In this document: piece by piece, positions 56,865 to 64,000 of the stretch | How the letters are laid out: each line of letters opens with the position of its first letter | How positions within the stretch are numbered: the stretch's first letter is position 1 | NCBI RefSeq assembly: GCF_011745145.1 | Contig: NZ_CP050191.1 | Coordinates: 5,596,473 to 5,660,472, forward strand | Reading direction: 5' to 3' | Source: Mycobacterium sp. DL440 | GTDB lineage: Bacteria > Actinomycetota > Actinomycetes > Mycobacteriales > Mycobacteriaceae | DNA: 64,000 nt | Made by a program: the position numbers and the translations under genes | Notes under the pieces: model-generated | What the model saw: the letters and a program-made list of their open reading frames with translations, nothing else | Database searches by the model: none | What the model was told of the DNA's origin: nothing

Positions 56865-57656
56865 TCAGTTGAGGCCGAGCGGTCCGGCCAATTCGGTGAG
56901 TGAGGGGATCAGCTTGTCAGGTCCGGTCAGGACTTGTACGGGTACGTGGGTCGCGCCGGCAGTGAGATGCTCCTTCAGTCTGGCGGCGACGGCATCGGTG
57001 CTGCCATACGCGACGAGGGCGTCGATCAGGGCGTCGCCGCCGGGGGCAGCGACGTCGGAGTCGTTGAACCCCAATCGCTTCCAGTTGTTCACATAGTTCG
57101 TCCCTTCGAGGTAGATGGCGAGAGCTTCGCGTCCGATGGCCCTTGCCTCGGCGGCGTCCGTGTTCAGCACCACCTTGTGCTCCGGAGCGATGAAAGCATC
57201 GGGTCCGACCAAGGCGCGCGCCTGGGCGGTGTGTTGCGGGGTGCTCAGGTAGGGATGGGCTCCCGCGCTGCGGCGTGCGGCCAGCTTGAGGACCTGGGGG
57301 CCGAGCGCGGCGACGACGCGCTGGTCCTTGGGCACGCCATATTCATCGAGCTTGGCGAGGTGCTCGGTGAGCGCGTCGTAGGGTTTCTTGTACTCGGCGA
57401 TCAGCTCGGGATGTCCGGCCCCGATACCGAGCAGGAATCGTCCGGGGTGGGCCGCCTCGATACGGTGGAACGACTCGGCGACCGGACCGGCGGCCGCCGA
57501 CCAGATGTTCACGATGCCCGTTGCCACCTTCAGTGTGTTGGTCGCCTCAAGGATTGACTCAACCCAGTCGAGTTCAGCCGGCGGCGATCCGCCTGCCCAG
57601 ATAGCGCCGTAGCGCGCCGACGGGTGCAGGGTCTGCGTCGCGACGAGGTGGCGCAC
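56865..57656 (-). pseudogene. LLM-class F420-dependent oxidoreductase, 5'-truncated
   Basis: The frame encodes most of a luciferase-like (LLM) F420-dependent oxidoreductase of the MSMEG_4141-like type: YGAIWAGGSPPAELDWVESI, VATGIVNIWSAAAGPVAESF, and PGRFLLGIGAGHPEL follow in order. Homology begins only at about YGAIW (position ~57613); the first ~35-40 residues, including the first beta strand of the barrel, are missing. The 12 codons before that point are antisense of the XRE gene. The true start was therefore lost in a deletion. A product could still be made from GTG 57656, but it is probably inactive. Confidence 0.72.
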
Positions 57657-58272
57657 CTGGCGGGGGTCAGCGTGTCCTACTACACGCGGCTGGAGCAGGG
57701 GATCTCTCGCGGCGCGTCACCCGAGGTCCTGGAAGCGATTGCCGTTGCGCTGCAGCTAGATACGCACGAACGTGAACACCTCGACCGGTTGGCCGGGGCA
57801 GCCCGGCGGGCACCTCGGCCCAGGCGCCCGCGGCCAGAAAAGGTGAGCGACGAGACCCGGGACCTGATGCGTGCCCTCGACGGGGCTCCGGCGCTGGTTC
57901 TGGGCCGGCGCACCGATGTCCTGGCGTGGAATCACCTGGGGCACGCGCTGCTGGCAGGACATGTGGATCGGGCCGCCGTAGACGATGTGGTGAACCGGCC
58001 CAACATGAGCCGAATGGTGTTCCTGGACAGGCACAAGCGCGAGGTCTACACAGACTGGCGACGCAAGGCCAAGGCAGTGGTGGGCAATCTGCGTCGTGGT
58101 AGGCGCCCTGACTGTCACCCAACAGACGCTGGCCATCGCGCGCTCGCCTGGTCAGAGTCTGATCGTGGTGACCACCGTCGCGGGGTCACCCTCGGAGCGG
58201 GCGCTGGCGCTGCTGCGAACTCTGGGTGCACCCATGCTCGACCGCGAGCCGTCCGAGAGATCCCGCTTCTGA
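57615..58272 (+). pseudogene. XRE-family (MmyB-like) regulator, 5'-truncated and internally deleted
   Basis: Begins abruptly with RRRVQGLRRDEVAHLAGVSV, the middle of the usual helix-turn-helix, so about 20-25 N-terminal residues are gone. The MmyB-like ligand-binding part follows (MRALDGAPALVLGRRTDVLAWNHLGHALL). After KAKAVVGNLR (near 58093) the expected ~70-residue stretch is absent. The typical C-terminus VVGALTVTQQTLAIARSPGQ is found at once but in another frame, ending at TGA 58270-58272. The uninterrupted frame ends instead with about 65 out-of-frame residues. Two deletions thus hit this gene; it is non-functional. Confidence 0.78.
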
Positions 58273-58318
58273 GGCTCACTCGGCAATGTCCATGAGCACC
58301 AGCAACAGCGCCGACGCT

Positions 58319-58804
58319 TTACGTGCTCGCAATGCGGCCTGGGGCCGGTTCGTCCGTTGACCGCGGTGCGTTGGCACGGTCTCGCGTCAGCATGATTGTG
58401 GGCACCGCGGCGAGCGTGAAGAGCACCCCGGCCATGAGGACGTAGAGGTGAACGCCGGTGGCCGTGCTCACCAGGGCGCCGTCGACGCCGGTGCCGGGCG
58501 CCTGGTTGGCCTTGAGTACTTCGCCGCCTGCGACGTTGACGACGACCGATCCGAGCGCGAGCACGACGGATACCAGGCCGGCGATGGTCCCCTGCCGCTC
58601 GGGCGGCACGAGATCGGTCGCCAGGTTGTACCCGGACGCGCCGATCGCCCCCGCTGCCATACCGAGCATGGCTCCGCAGGCGATCGCCAACGGCAGCACC
58701 GATACGCCTGCCAGCATCGCGAAGGTCGCCGCCGCGCCGAGGGCGATGCCGCCGAGGAGCGGCAGTGCGGGACCGAGCCGGCCCGAGCAGACGCCACCGA
58801 TCAC
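58319..58804 (-). pseudogene. C-terminal fragment of an MFS transporter
   Basis: About 160 residues corresponding to the last five or so TM helices of an MFS transporter (LLGGIALGAAATFAMLAGVSV, VPPERQGTIAGLVSVVLALG, LYVLMAGVLFTLAAVPTIML). The N-terminal half is missing; upstream of 58804 the sequence turns into an acyl-CoA dehydrogenase fragment. The 3' end looks normal and is convergent with the XRE remnant, 46 bp away. Confidence 0.72.
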
Positions 58805-58824
58805 GACCGCGTTCTCGTGCAGAG

Positions 58825-59136
58825 AATGCCATTCGAGATGAACGTCTTGGTTCCGTTGAGGATGTAATCATCACCGTCACGCACTGCGCGGGTCGACAGC
58901 CCCGCGAGATCTGAGCCGGCACCCGGTTCGGTCATCGCAACCGCGGCGATGAGCTCGCCGCTGCACAGGCCTGGCAACCACCGTCGCTTCTGTTCGTCGG
59001 TGGTGAATTTCAAGAAGTACGGTATTGCGACATCAGCGTGCATACCGAGGCCTTGGCCGGGTGTCAGGGCACCAGCGCGGGCGAATTCTTCGATCCGCAC
59101 GGCGTTGTACCGAAAGTCGGGTTCCCCACCGCCGCC
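58825..59136 (-). pseudogene. Internal fragment of an acyl-CoA dehydrogenase
   Basis: About 100 residues from the middle of an acyl-CoA dehydrogenase: GGGGEPDFRYNAVRIEEFAR, then FTTDEQKRRWLPGLCSGELIAAV, the FAD-binding AMTEPGAGSDLAG and NGTKTFISNGI. Homology stops at 58825, joined to the MFS fragment, and begins at ~59136, joined head-to-head to a FadD fragment; an in-frame TGA stands just upstream. Both ends of the gene are therefore deleted. Confidence 0.75.
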
Positions 59137-60079
59137 GTATCACGTCGCCGGTGTCGCCTCGGTGTTGTCTGCTGTATATGCGGGCCGCCGTGTGGTGCAG
59201 CTGCCGAATTTCACAGCGGAGAACTGGATTTCGGCAGTTGTGAGCGAACACATCACCCATGCGATGGTGGTGCCGACGATGCTGACCCGGATTGTGGACC
59301 TGCTTACGCGCCAGAATGTGGGTTTGCCCAGCCTGCGCCATCTGTCCTATGGCGGTGGCCGGATGCCCTTGCCGGTGATCGAGCAGGCAATGCGACTGCT
59401 TCCTGATGTCTCGTTCGTCAATGCCTACGGGTTGACCGAAACCAGATCAACGGTCGCCCTGCTCGGACCCGATGACCATCGCGAAGCATTCGCTGCAGCC
59501 GACGGTCATATCCGGCGTCGGCTCGGGTCGGTGGGACGTCCGATAGGTGGTATCGAGATCGAGATCCGCGACTCCGACGGTAAGAGTGTCGGACCGGAGG
59601 TGAGCGGCGAGGTGTGGGTGCGTGGCGAGCAGGTGGCAGGGGAGTACTCCGGGGCTGGTCCGCGTGTTGACCACGATGGCTGGTTTCCCACCAACGATGG
59701 GGGATATCTGGATTCGGCCGGCTATGTGTTTCTCGAGGGCCGCCTCGACGATGTGATCGTGCGCGGCGGTGAGAACATGTCGCCGGGTGAGATCGAAGAT
59801 GTGCTCTTGCAGCACGATGCGATCACGGACGCAGCGGTGATCGGCGCGCCTGATGCCGAGTGGGGCGAGAAAGTCGTCGCCTTCGTGATCTCGAACCGCT
59901 CCACCGTGCACGCCGACGACGTGCGCGATTGGGTGAAGAGTCGGCTACGGTCATCACGCACTCCACGCGATGTCCACTTCGTCGACGAGCTGCCCTACTC
60001 CGACACCGGCAAGCTGCTGCGCCGTGAACTACGGCGAGGACTGATTGAGCCGTTGACATCAGACGGAGTCAGTCGTTGA
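59126..60079 (+). pseudogene. C-terminal two-thirds of an acyl-CoA ligase (FadD-like)
   Basis: About 317 codons of an AMP-forming acyl-CoA ligase beginning at PPPPYHVAGVASVL. Present: HITHAMVVPTMLTRIVDLL, NAYGLTET, the hinge DGWFPTNDGGYLDSAGYVFLEGR-DD, VRGGENMSPGEIE, and the catalytic lysine in SDTGKLLRREL near the end. Missing: the N-terminal ~180 residues with the AMP-binding P-loop. The frame stays open to the normal stop. Without its P-loop it should be inactive. Its 3' end overlaps the next gene by TTGA. Confidence 0.78.
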
Positions 60080-60423
60080 TCGAGGTCAGGGTCGGCGCGC
60101 ATGTGGTTCTGCGAACATGGACGTCCAACGTTGAGCAGATCGCGACGCTGCATGTCGCCGCCATTCGGCGGTTCCGCCTGGGACTCGGCTTTCCTGCGAC
60201 TTTTGTCGGCTATGACAACGATCTCGACAGGCGGCCTGCCGGTCATCGCACTGTCTGGTTTTCACCTTCGGTACCAGTGGTCTTCGACTATGGAACCGAC
60301 TACCAACCGACAGGGATTGACGAAAGCCAGGTCAGCCGGGCCACGGAGGAAATGGACACCAGCGAGTTCGGCGTGATCGTCCTCAACGCATGTATTCCCA
60401 CCCCTTTCACTGTCGAGGTGTAA
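60076..60423 (+). CDS. Hypothetical protein, 115 residues
   Basis: Frame from TTG 60076 (overlapping the ligase stop as TTGA) to 60423, 115 residues with ordinary composition and no membrane segment. Segments such as ATLHVAAIRRFRLGLGFPAT and EEMDTSEFGVIVLNACIP do not match a family I know. It may have been the last gene of the former fadD operon. No ribosome site is clear; a product is uncertain. Confidence 0.45.
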   Translation: MIEVRVGAHVVLRTWTSNVEQIATLHVAAIRRFRLGLGFPATFVGYDNDLDRRPAGHRTVWFSPSVPVVFDYGTDYQPTGIDESQVSRATEEMDTSEFGVIVLNACIPTPFTVEV

Positions 60424-60471
60424 CCGTGACGGGGGCGGTTGACGGCAAAACTCGCCCCGAACGGCTTCCGA

Positions 60472-61362
60472 TCAGTGAGGTACTTCGCCGCCGGCGATCC
60501 ACTCCTCATAGAACGGCGGCATCTCGGAAGCCCGCCCAGTGAACTCCGGGGCACGCTTGTCGAGGAAGGCCCGTACGCCGTCGTGGCCGTCCCCGGTGCT
60601 GCTGTAGAACATCGCCAATGAGTCGACCCGATGTGCGTCGACCGGGTGTGGCTCAGCGGAATTCCGGTAGAGCATCTGGCGCATGAGCGCGACCGATACC
60701 GGTGAGCGGTCGCGCGTCCACGCGTCGGCCAGCTCCTGTGCCTCGGCGATCAGTGCGTCCGGCTCGTGGACGGCCTGCGCCAGCCCGATCTCGCGGGCCG
60801 CGTCTGCGGTGAGGATGTCGGAGCGGTACACCAGGTCCAAAGCCGCTGGCATACCAACAATTCGGGGAAGGAACCACGTCGAACACGCTTCCGGGGTGAT
60901 GCCGAGCTTGCCGAAGACCAGCCCGAAGCGGGCCTTCGTCGACATGAGTCGGGCGTCCATCGCCAGGGTCATCGTCGCGCCGATGCCGACCGCGGCCCCG
61001 TTGATGGCGGCGATCACCGGCTTGCGGCAGGCGTAGATCGCCAGGGTCACCCGGCCGCCGGTATCCCTGACCCGGCGAAGTTCGGGGTCGTCGAGGTCGG
61101 CCATGTCTGCCAGGCTCGGCGACTTCGACTCGTCGAGGCCGAACACATTGCCTTCGCTCGACAGGTCCATGCCGGCGCAGAACGCCCGGCCCTCGCCGGT
61201 CACGATGACGGCACGCACCGCGTCGTCGTCGTTGACCGCGACGAAGGTCCGCTCCAACTCATCGGCCATCTCGACCGTGAAGGCATTGAGGTTGTCCGGG
61301 CGATCGAGGACGACGGTGAGGATCCCGTCGTCGAGCTCGTGCCGGATCGTCGTGAAGTCCAC
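60472..61362 (-). CDS. Enoyl-CoA hydratase/isomerase family protein
   Basis: A 296-residue crotonase-fold enzyme. Oxyanion-hole strands are GRAFCAGMDLSSEG near residues 63-76 and INGAAVGIGATMTLAMDARL near 118-137; the following LGITPEACSTWFLPRIVG carries the region of the catalytic Glu. Length is slightly above the family norm because of an insert near residues 75-100 (FGLDESKSPSLADMADLDDP). GTG 61362 was chosen because AAGGAG lies 6 nt upstream. It probably acts on an acyl-CoA in fatty-acid or side-chain breakdown. Confidence 0.88.
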   Translation of the reverse strand: MDFTTIRHELDDGILTVVLDRPDNLNAFTVEMADELERTFVAVNDDDAVRAVIVTGEGRAFCAGMDLSSEGNVFGLDESKSPSLADMADLDDPELRRVRDTGGRVTLAIYACRKPVIAAINGAAVGIGATMTLAMDARLMSTKARFGLVFGKLGITPEACSTWFLPRIVGMPAALDLVYRSDILTADAAREIGLAQAVHEPDALIAEAQELADAWTRDRSPVSVALMRQMLYRNSAEPHPVDAHRVDSLAMFYSSTGDGHDGVRAFLDKRAPEFTGRASEMPPFYEEWIAGGEVPH

Positions 61363-61491
61363 GGATGCTCCTTCTCGGGTCGGTTGATACTCAGCTTGCC
61401 CAAGGAGAATTCCGTGGCAGCAACGACCCCCATTTTGTTCCTCCTGGGCGGTAGGCCACCGCGCAACGTCACCTGGGTCTACCTTCGTGGG

Positions 61492-62961
61492 GTGGACTTT
61501 GACGAGTACCGGGCGCACGACGCCACGTCCTTGGCGAAACTGGTTGCTGACAAGCAGGTTTCGGCGGCTGAGCTGCTCGCCGCTGCCCGGCAGCGGGCGG
61601 CGGCGGTGAACCCGAAGATCAACGCCATCGTGCGCGAGGTCCCGGCTTCGCCGTCGGATGAACTCACCGGACCGTTCGCCGGGGTTCCGTTTCTGATCAA
61701 GGACCTGGCCCAGGACTACGCGGGATTGCCGACCTCGGCCGGTTCACGTGCACTGATGTCACTGAACGCCCCCGAGCACGCCACGGTCGTACAACGCTGG
61801 ATCGACGCAGGCCTGGTCATCTTCGGGAAAACCAACACACCCGAGTTCGGCGCGAAGGGAATCACCGAGCCGGAGGCGTGGGGGCCGGCCCGCAATCCCT
61901 GGGATCTGGAAAGGTCGCCGGGTGGCAGCTCGGGAGGATCTGCGGCGGCCGTCGCAGCGGGCATCGTGCCCTGCGCCGGCGCCAATGACGGTGGCGGATC
62001 GATTCGCATTCCGGCGGCGAGTTGTGGACTCGTCGGGCTGAAACCGGGCCGCGGGCTGACGCCGTCGGGCCCGGCGGTCGGGGAATCCATGCACGGCGCG
62101 GCCGTTCAAGGCGTCGTCTCGCGGACGGTGCGCGACACGGCGGCGATGCTCGATGTCCTTGGCGGTGGTGAACCGTGGGGGCCGTACGTGCCGGGTCTGC
62201 CCGCTGAGTCGTTCGCCTCATGTGTGGGCGCGGATCCCGGGAAGCTGCGGATCGGGCTGCGGGTGCCGACGGCGATCAACCCGGCACCGCACCGCGAGGC
62301 GTTCGCCGCCGTCGAAGCCACTGCTGCCGCGCTGACGGGGCTGGGCCACCATGTCGAGGAACTGCCCCAGGCGCCCTTCGACGACGCTGCGCTTGCCCGC
62401 GATTTCCTGCTGACCTGGTTCGTCTACAGCGCGTGGGAGCTCGCCGAGGCCAAGCGGCTGACTGGCGCGGGTGACGACGCTTTTGAACGTGACACGCTCA
62501 TCATGGCGGCGATCGGTCGCGCCACGAGCAGTGTCGACTATCTGGATGCGGTGCAGCGGCGCCACGAGCACACGCGGCGGCTGAGCACGTTCTTCGAGTC
62601 GTATGACCTGCTGCTGACGCCCAGCCTGGCGACCCTGCCGCCACGGATCGGCGAGTTCGATCTACCGGTCGTTCTGCAGCATGCCGCCGATGCACTGATC
62701 AAGACCCGCACCGCAAGCCTGTTGCGCTACACCAAGATCGTCGACGACATGGTGGACAAGAACCTTGGCTGGGTGCCCTACACGCAGTTGGCGAACATCA
62801 CTGGCCGCCCGGCGATCTCGCTGCCTGTGCACTGGACGGCAGAAGGTCTGCCGCTCGGCGTCCAGTTCGTCGCACCGCTTGCCGGCGAATCGCTGCTGCT
62901 CAAGCTGGCGGCCCAACTGGAGCAAGCGCTGCCCTGGGCCGGTCGCCTCCCGCCGATCTGA
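61492..62961 (+). CDS. Amidase signature family protein
   Basis: A 489-residue amidase. The Ser-cisSer-Lys triad is visible: Lys70 (PFLIKDLA), cis-Ser146 and Ser region in SPGGSSGGSAAAVAAG (residues 142-157), and the acyl-enzyme Ser in GANDGGGSIRIPAASCGLVGLKP near 170. GTG 61492 is where the homology starts; a far upstream extension would overlap the divergent hydratase gene. Amidase-signature enzymes hydrolyse diverse amides; substrate not assigned. It is divergent from the hydratase and convergent with a TetR gene. Confidence 0.88.
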   Translation: MDFDEYRAHDATSLAKLVADKQVSAAELLAAARQRAAAVNPKINAIVREVPASPSDELTGPFAGVPFLIKDLAQDYAGLPTSAGSRALMSLNAPEHATVVQRWIDAGLVIFGKTNTPEFGAKGITEPEAWGPARNPWDLERSPGGSSGGSAAAVAAGIVPCAGANDGGGSIRIPAASCGLVGLKPGRGLTPSGPAVGESMHGAAVQGVVSRTVRDTAAMLDVLGGGEPWGPYVPGLPAESFASCVGADPGKLRIGLRVPTAINPAPHREAFAAVEATAAALTGLGHHVEELPQAPFDDAALARDFLLTWFVYSAWELAEAKRLTGAGDDAFERDTLIMAAIGRATSSVDYLDAVQRRHEHTRRLSTFFESYDLLLTPSLATLPPRIGEFDLPVVLQHAADALIKTRTASLLRYTKIVDDMVDKNLGWVPYTQLANITGRPAISLPVHWTAEGLPLGVQFVAPLAGESLLLKLAAQLEQALPWAGRLPPI

Positions 62962-62997
62962 GCAACGACGCCTACCCGGCAGGCTAGCGCGGGCGCG

Positions 62998-63594
62998 TCA
63001 CCGTGGCCGCTCGATCAGTTCCTGGGCCAGTGCGCGCGCGGCGGTGATCGGTTCGATCGAGCGCTCCAGCTTGGAGCCCAGCAGCGCGCCGTCGTAGAGC
63101 AACTGGATGTGCCGGGCCAGCGTCTCGGGGGCTGGGACGCCGGCCTGCTCCAGTAGCGCGGACAGCGTGGACCGCAGCCACTTTCGGTGGGCCTGTACGG
63201 GTTCGAGCTCCGCACTGGGGTATTCGGTGGCGGCGTTCGCGTACAGGCACCCGCGGTAGTTGCGCCGGGTCGCCGAGCCTGATGCGAGATCGAAGAACAT
63301 CAGGATTCGCCGCACGGGGTCGTCGATGCCGGCGACCGCCTGTTCCCAGCGGTTGCGATCAGCGTGATCCAAATCAGTGAGGTAGGCCATCACCAAAGCG
63401 TCTTTGGAGCCGTAGCTGCTGTAGAGACTCGCCTTGGCGACTCCGGCCTCGCGCAGGATCTGGTCGATGCCGACGGCGCGAATGCCCTGGTTGGCGAACA
63501 GTTCGGCTGCGGTGTTGAGCAATCGCTGCGCCGGCGGGACGGCGCCGGTCGTCGGCGCAACAGGCGACGCGGTGACGGTCCGGGGCGTGCTCAT
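62998..63594 (-). CDS. TetR-family regulator
   Basis: A 198-residue TetR regulator. HTH at about residues 22-68 (QRLLNTAAELFANQGIRAVGIDQILREAGVAKASLYSSYGSKDAL in order). The C-terminal part includes the YRGCLYANAATEYP segment common in the AcrR/QacR-like group. ATG 63594 lies 26 bp from a perfect palindrome in the divergent gap, so it should repress itself and the gene at 63690. Confidence 0.88.
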   Translation of the reverse strand: MSTPRTVTASPVAPTTGAVPPAQRLLNTAAELFANQGIRAVGIDQILREAGVAKASLYSSYGSKDALVMAYLTDLDHADRNRWEQAVAGIDDPVRRILMFFDLASGSATRRNYRGCLYANAATEYPSAELEPVQAHRKWLRSTLSALLEQAGVPAPETLARHIQLLYDGALLGSKLERSIEPITAARALAQELIERPR

Positions 63595-63619
63595 GACGTC
63601 AGCCTAACGCGGAGGATCG

Positions 63620-63643
63620 CATAGACAGACCAGTCTGTCTATG
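63620..63643. promoter_or_regulatory. TetR operator palindrome
   Basis: Perfect inverted repeat with 11-bp arms: CATAGACAGAC (63620-63630), 2-bp spacer CA, and GTCTGTCTATG (63633-63643). It lies between the divergent TetR gene and the 63690 gene. It contains overlapping AGAC/GTCT repeats typical of TetR/QacR-type operators. Confidence 0.82.
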
Positions 63644-63689
63644 CGAATCTCGTGCCGTTCCAACCCCTGCGACGCCGAGGATTACCAAC

Positions 63690-64000
63690 GTGACTCTGTA
63701 CCTCTACGAAATCACCCCCGACGCCACGGATGCCGCCGCGGTGGGACAGCTGCTGAAAACTGTCGACGCCGAGATCGCCAGCAGCGGTGGCGAACTGATC
63801 GAAGCCCAGGTCACCGCGCAGCGCCGACGGATCTTCGCCATCGCCGAATTCGCAGGAGATTCGGCCGTTCTGGACGCCGAGAAGCTGGCCGCGGCCACCG
63901 TCACGGGCCCGCATCAGGTCCGGCTGGTCGGTGCCGACCTGTCAGCGCTCAAAGCGGCCCGCCCACACGCCGGCTATCTGGTCGAGTGGGATCTGCCCGC
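63690..64000 (+). CDS. Unrecognised protein, partial (right window edge)
   Basis: Frame from GTG 63690 reading MTLYLYEITPDATDAAAVGQ onward, open to the window end (103 codons). The first ~60 residues form a ferredoxin-like alpha/beta pattern, and a similar unit seems to start again near residue 75 (GPHQVRLVGADLSALKA). I do not recognise the family with confidence. Divergent from a TetR gene with a palindromic operator, so probably its target. Confidence 0.6.
   Translation, partial: MTLYLYEITPDATDAAAVGQLLKTVDAEIASSGGELIEAQVTAQRRRIFAIAEFAGDSAVLDAEKLAAATVTGPHQVRLVGADLSALKAARPHAGYLVEWDLP

Noticed and set aside
57600..59200. Insertion sequence or integron as cause of the fragment chain
   Set aside because: No transposase remnant, terminal inverted repeats or target duplications were seen at any joint; simple deletions explain the data better.
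60432..60458. GGGGCG...CGCCCC hairpin between convergent genes as terminator
   Set aside because: The 6-bp stem with a 15-nt loop is too weak to claim.
60766..61491. N-terminal extension of the amidase frame
   Set aside because: The extension is antisense to the enoyl-CoA hydratase gene; amidase homology starts at GTG 61492.

Overview
The window is chromosomal DNA from a rapidly growing mycobacterium (Mycolicibacterium group). The GC-rich coding, frequent GTG/TTG starts, 4-base ATGA/GTGA stop-start overlaps, apparent leaderless promoters, an MmpL/PapA/FAAL/PE-PPE lipid cluster and an AAC(2')-I gene all point there. Gene order follows the M. smegmatis neighbourhood around its trehalose polyphleate, sdh1 and nirBD loci, and the M. 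tuberculosis Rv0245-Rv0265c block. From memory the AAC(2') protein looks closest to the M. fortuitum type. These assignments rest on reading and recall, not on a database search. I saw no rRNA, tRNA, CRISPR array, prophage or insertion sequence.

Layout. 1-17.5 kb: the trehalose polyphleate (TPP) cluster, with a bimodular polyketide synthase on the minus strand (running off the left edge), divergent from papA3-mmpL10-PE-PPE acyltransferase-fadD23. 17.6-19.2 kb: a P1-family peptidase, a flavin reductase-like protein (Rv0245-like) and a 53-residue protein. 19.3-25.7 kb: a tightly overlapped seven-gene minus-strand operon headed by a MoxR AAA+ ATPase, followed by a DUF58 protein, three membrane proteins (two VWA-like), a proline-rich TPR-like protein and a membrane-anchored protein. 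25.8-29.7 kb: the sdh1 succinate dehydrogenase operon, bounded by a hairpin terminator and preceded by a perfect 18-bp palindrome. 29.9-33.6 kb: a PEP mutase-family enzyme, a secreted protein, and a divergent EamA exporter / MocR regulator pair.

33.7-41.7 kb: a nitrate/nitrite assimilation block (nirB, nirD, a sirohydrochlorin chelatase, the HemD-wHTH regulator NnaR, narK) followed by aac(2')-I. nirB and narK share a GTGA-N8-TCAC element and both look leaderless. 41.8-46.3 kb: pxpC, pxpB, a VUT-family transporter, a FecB-like lipoprotein, a YeiH-like exporter and a 29-residue membrane peptide, all minus strand. 46.5-48.2 kb: two small secreted proteins (one hemophore-like) and the divergent ohr/ohrR pair. 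48.1-53.3 kb: an MFS transporter fused to a universal stress protein domain, and a two-gene Baeyer-Villiger monooxygenase / alcohol dehydrogenase operon.

53.4-64 kb is accessory: three intact TetR regulators (two with clear palindromic operators), a saccharopine dehydrogenase-like protein, an NmrA-like reductase, then a deletion-scarred zone at 57.6-59.2 kb where an LLM oxidoreductase, an XRE regulator, an MFS transporter, an acyl-CoA dehydrogenase and an acyl-CoA ligase are all truncated against each other. Intact enoyl-CoA hydratase and amidase genes follow. No single obviously new system stands out. The items most worth following up are the shared narK/nirB element, the four helically phased half-sites in front of the 54 kb TetR, the peptide coupled to YeiH, the MFS-USP fusion, the MoxR operon with degenerate VWA proteins, and the chain of deletion junctions.
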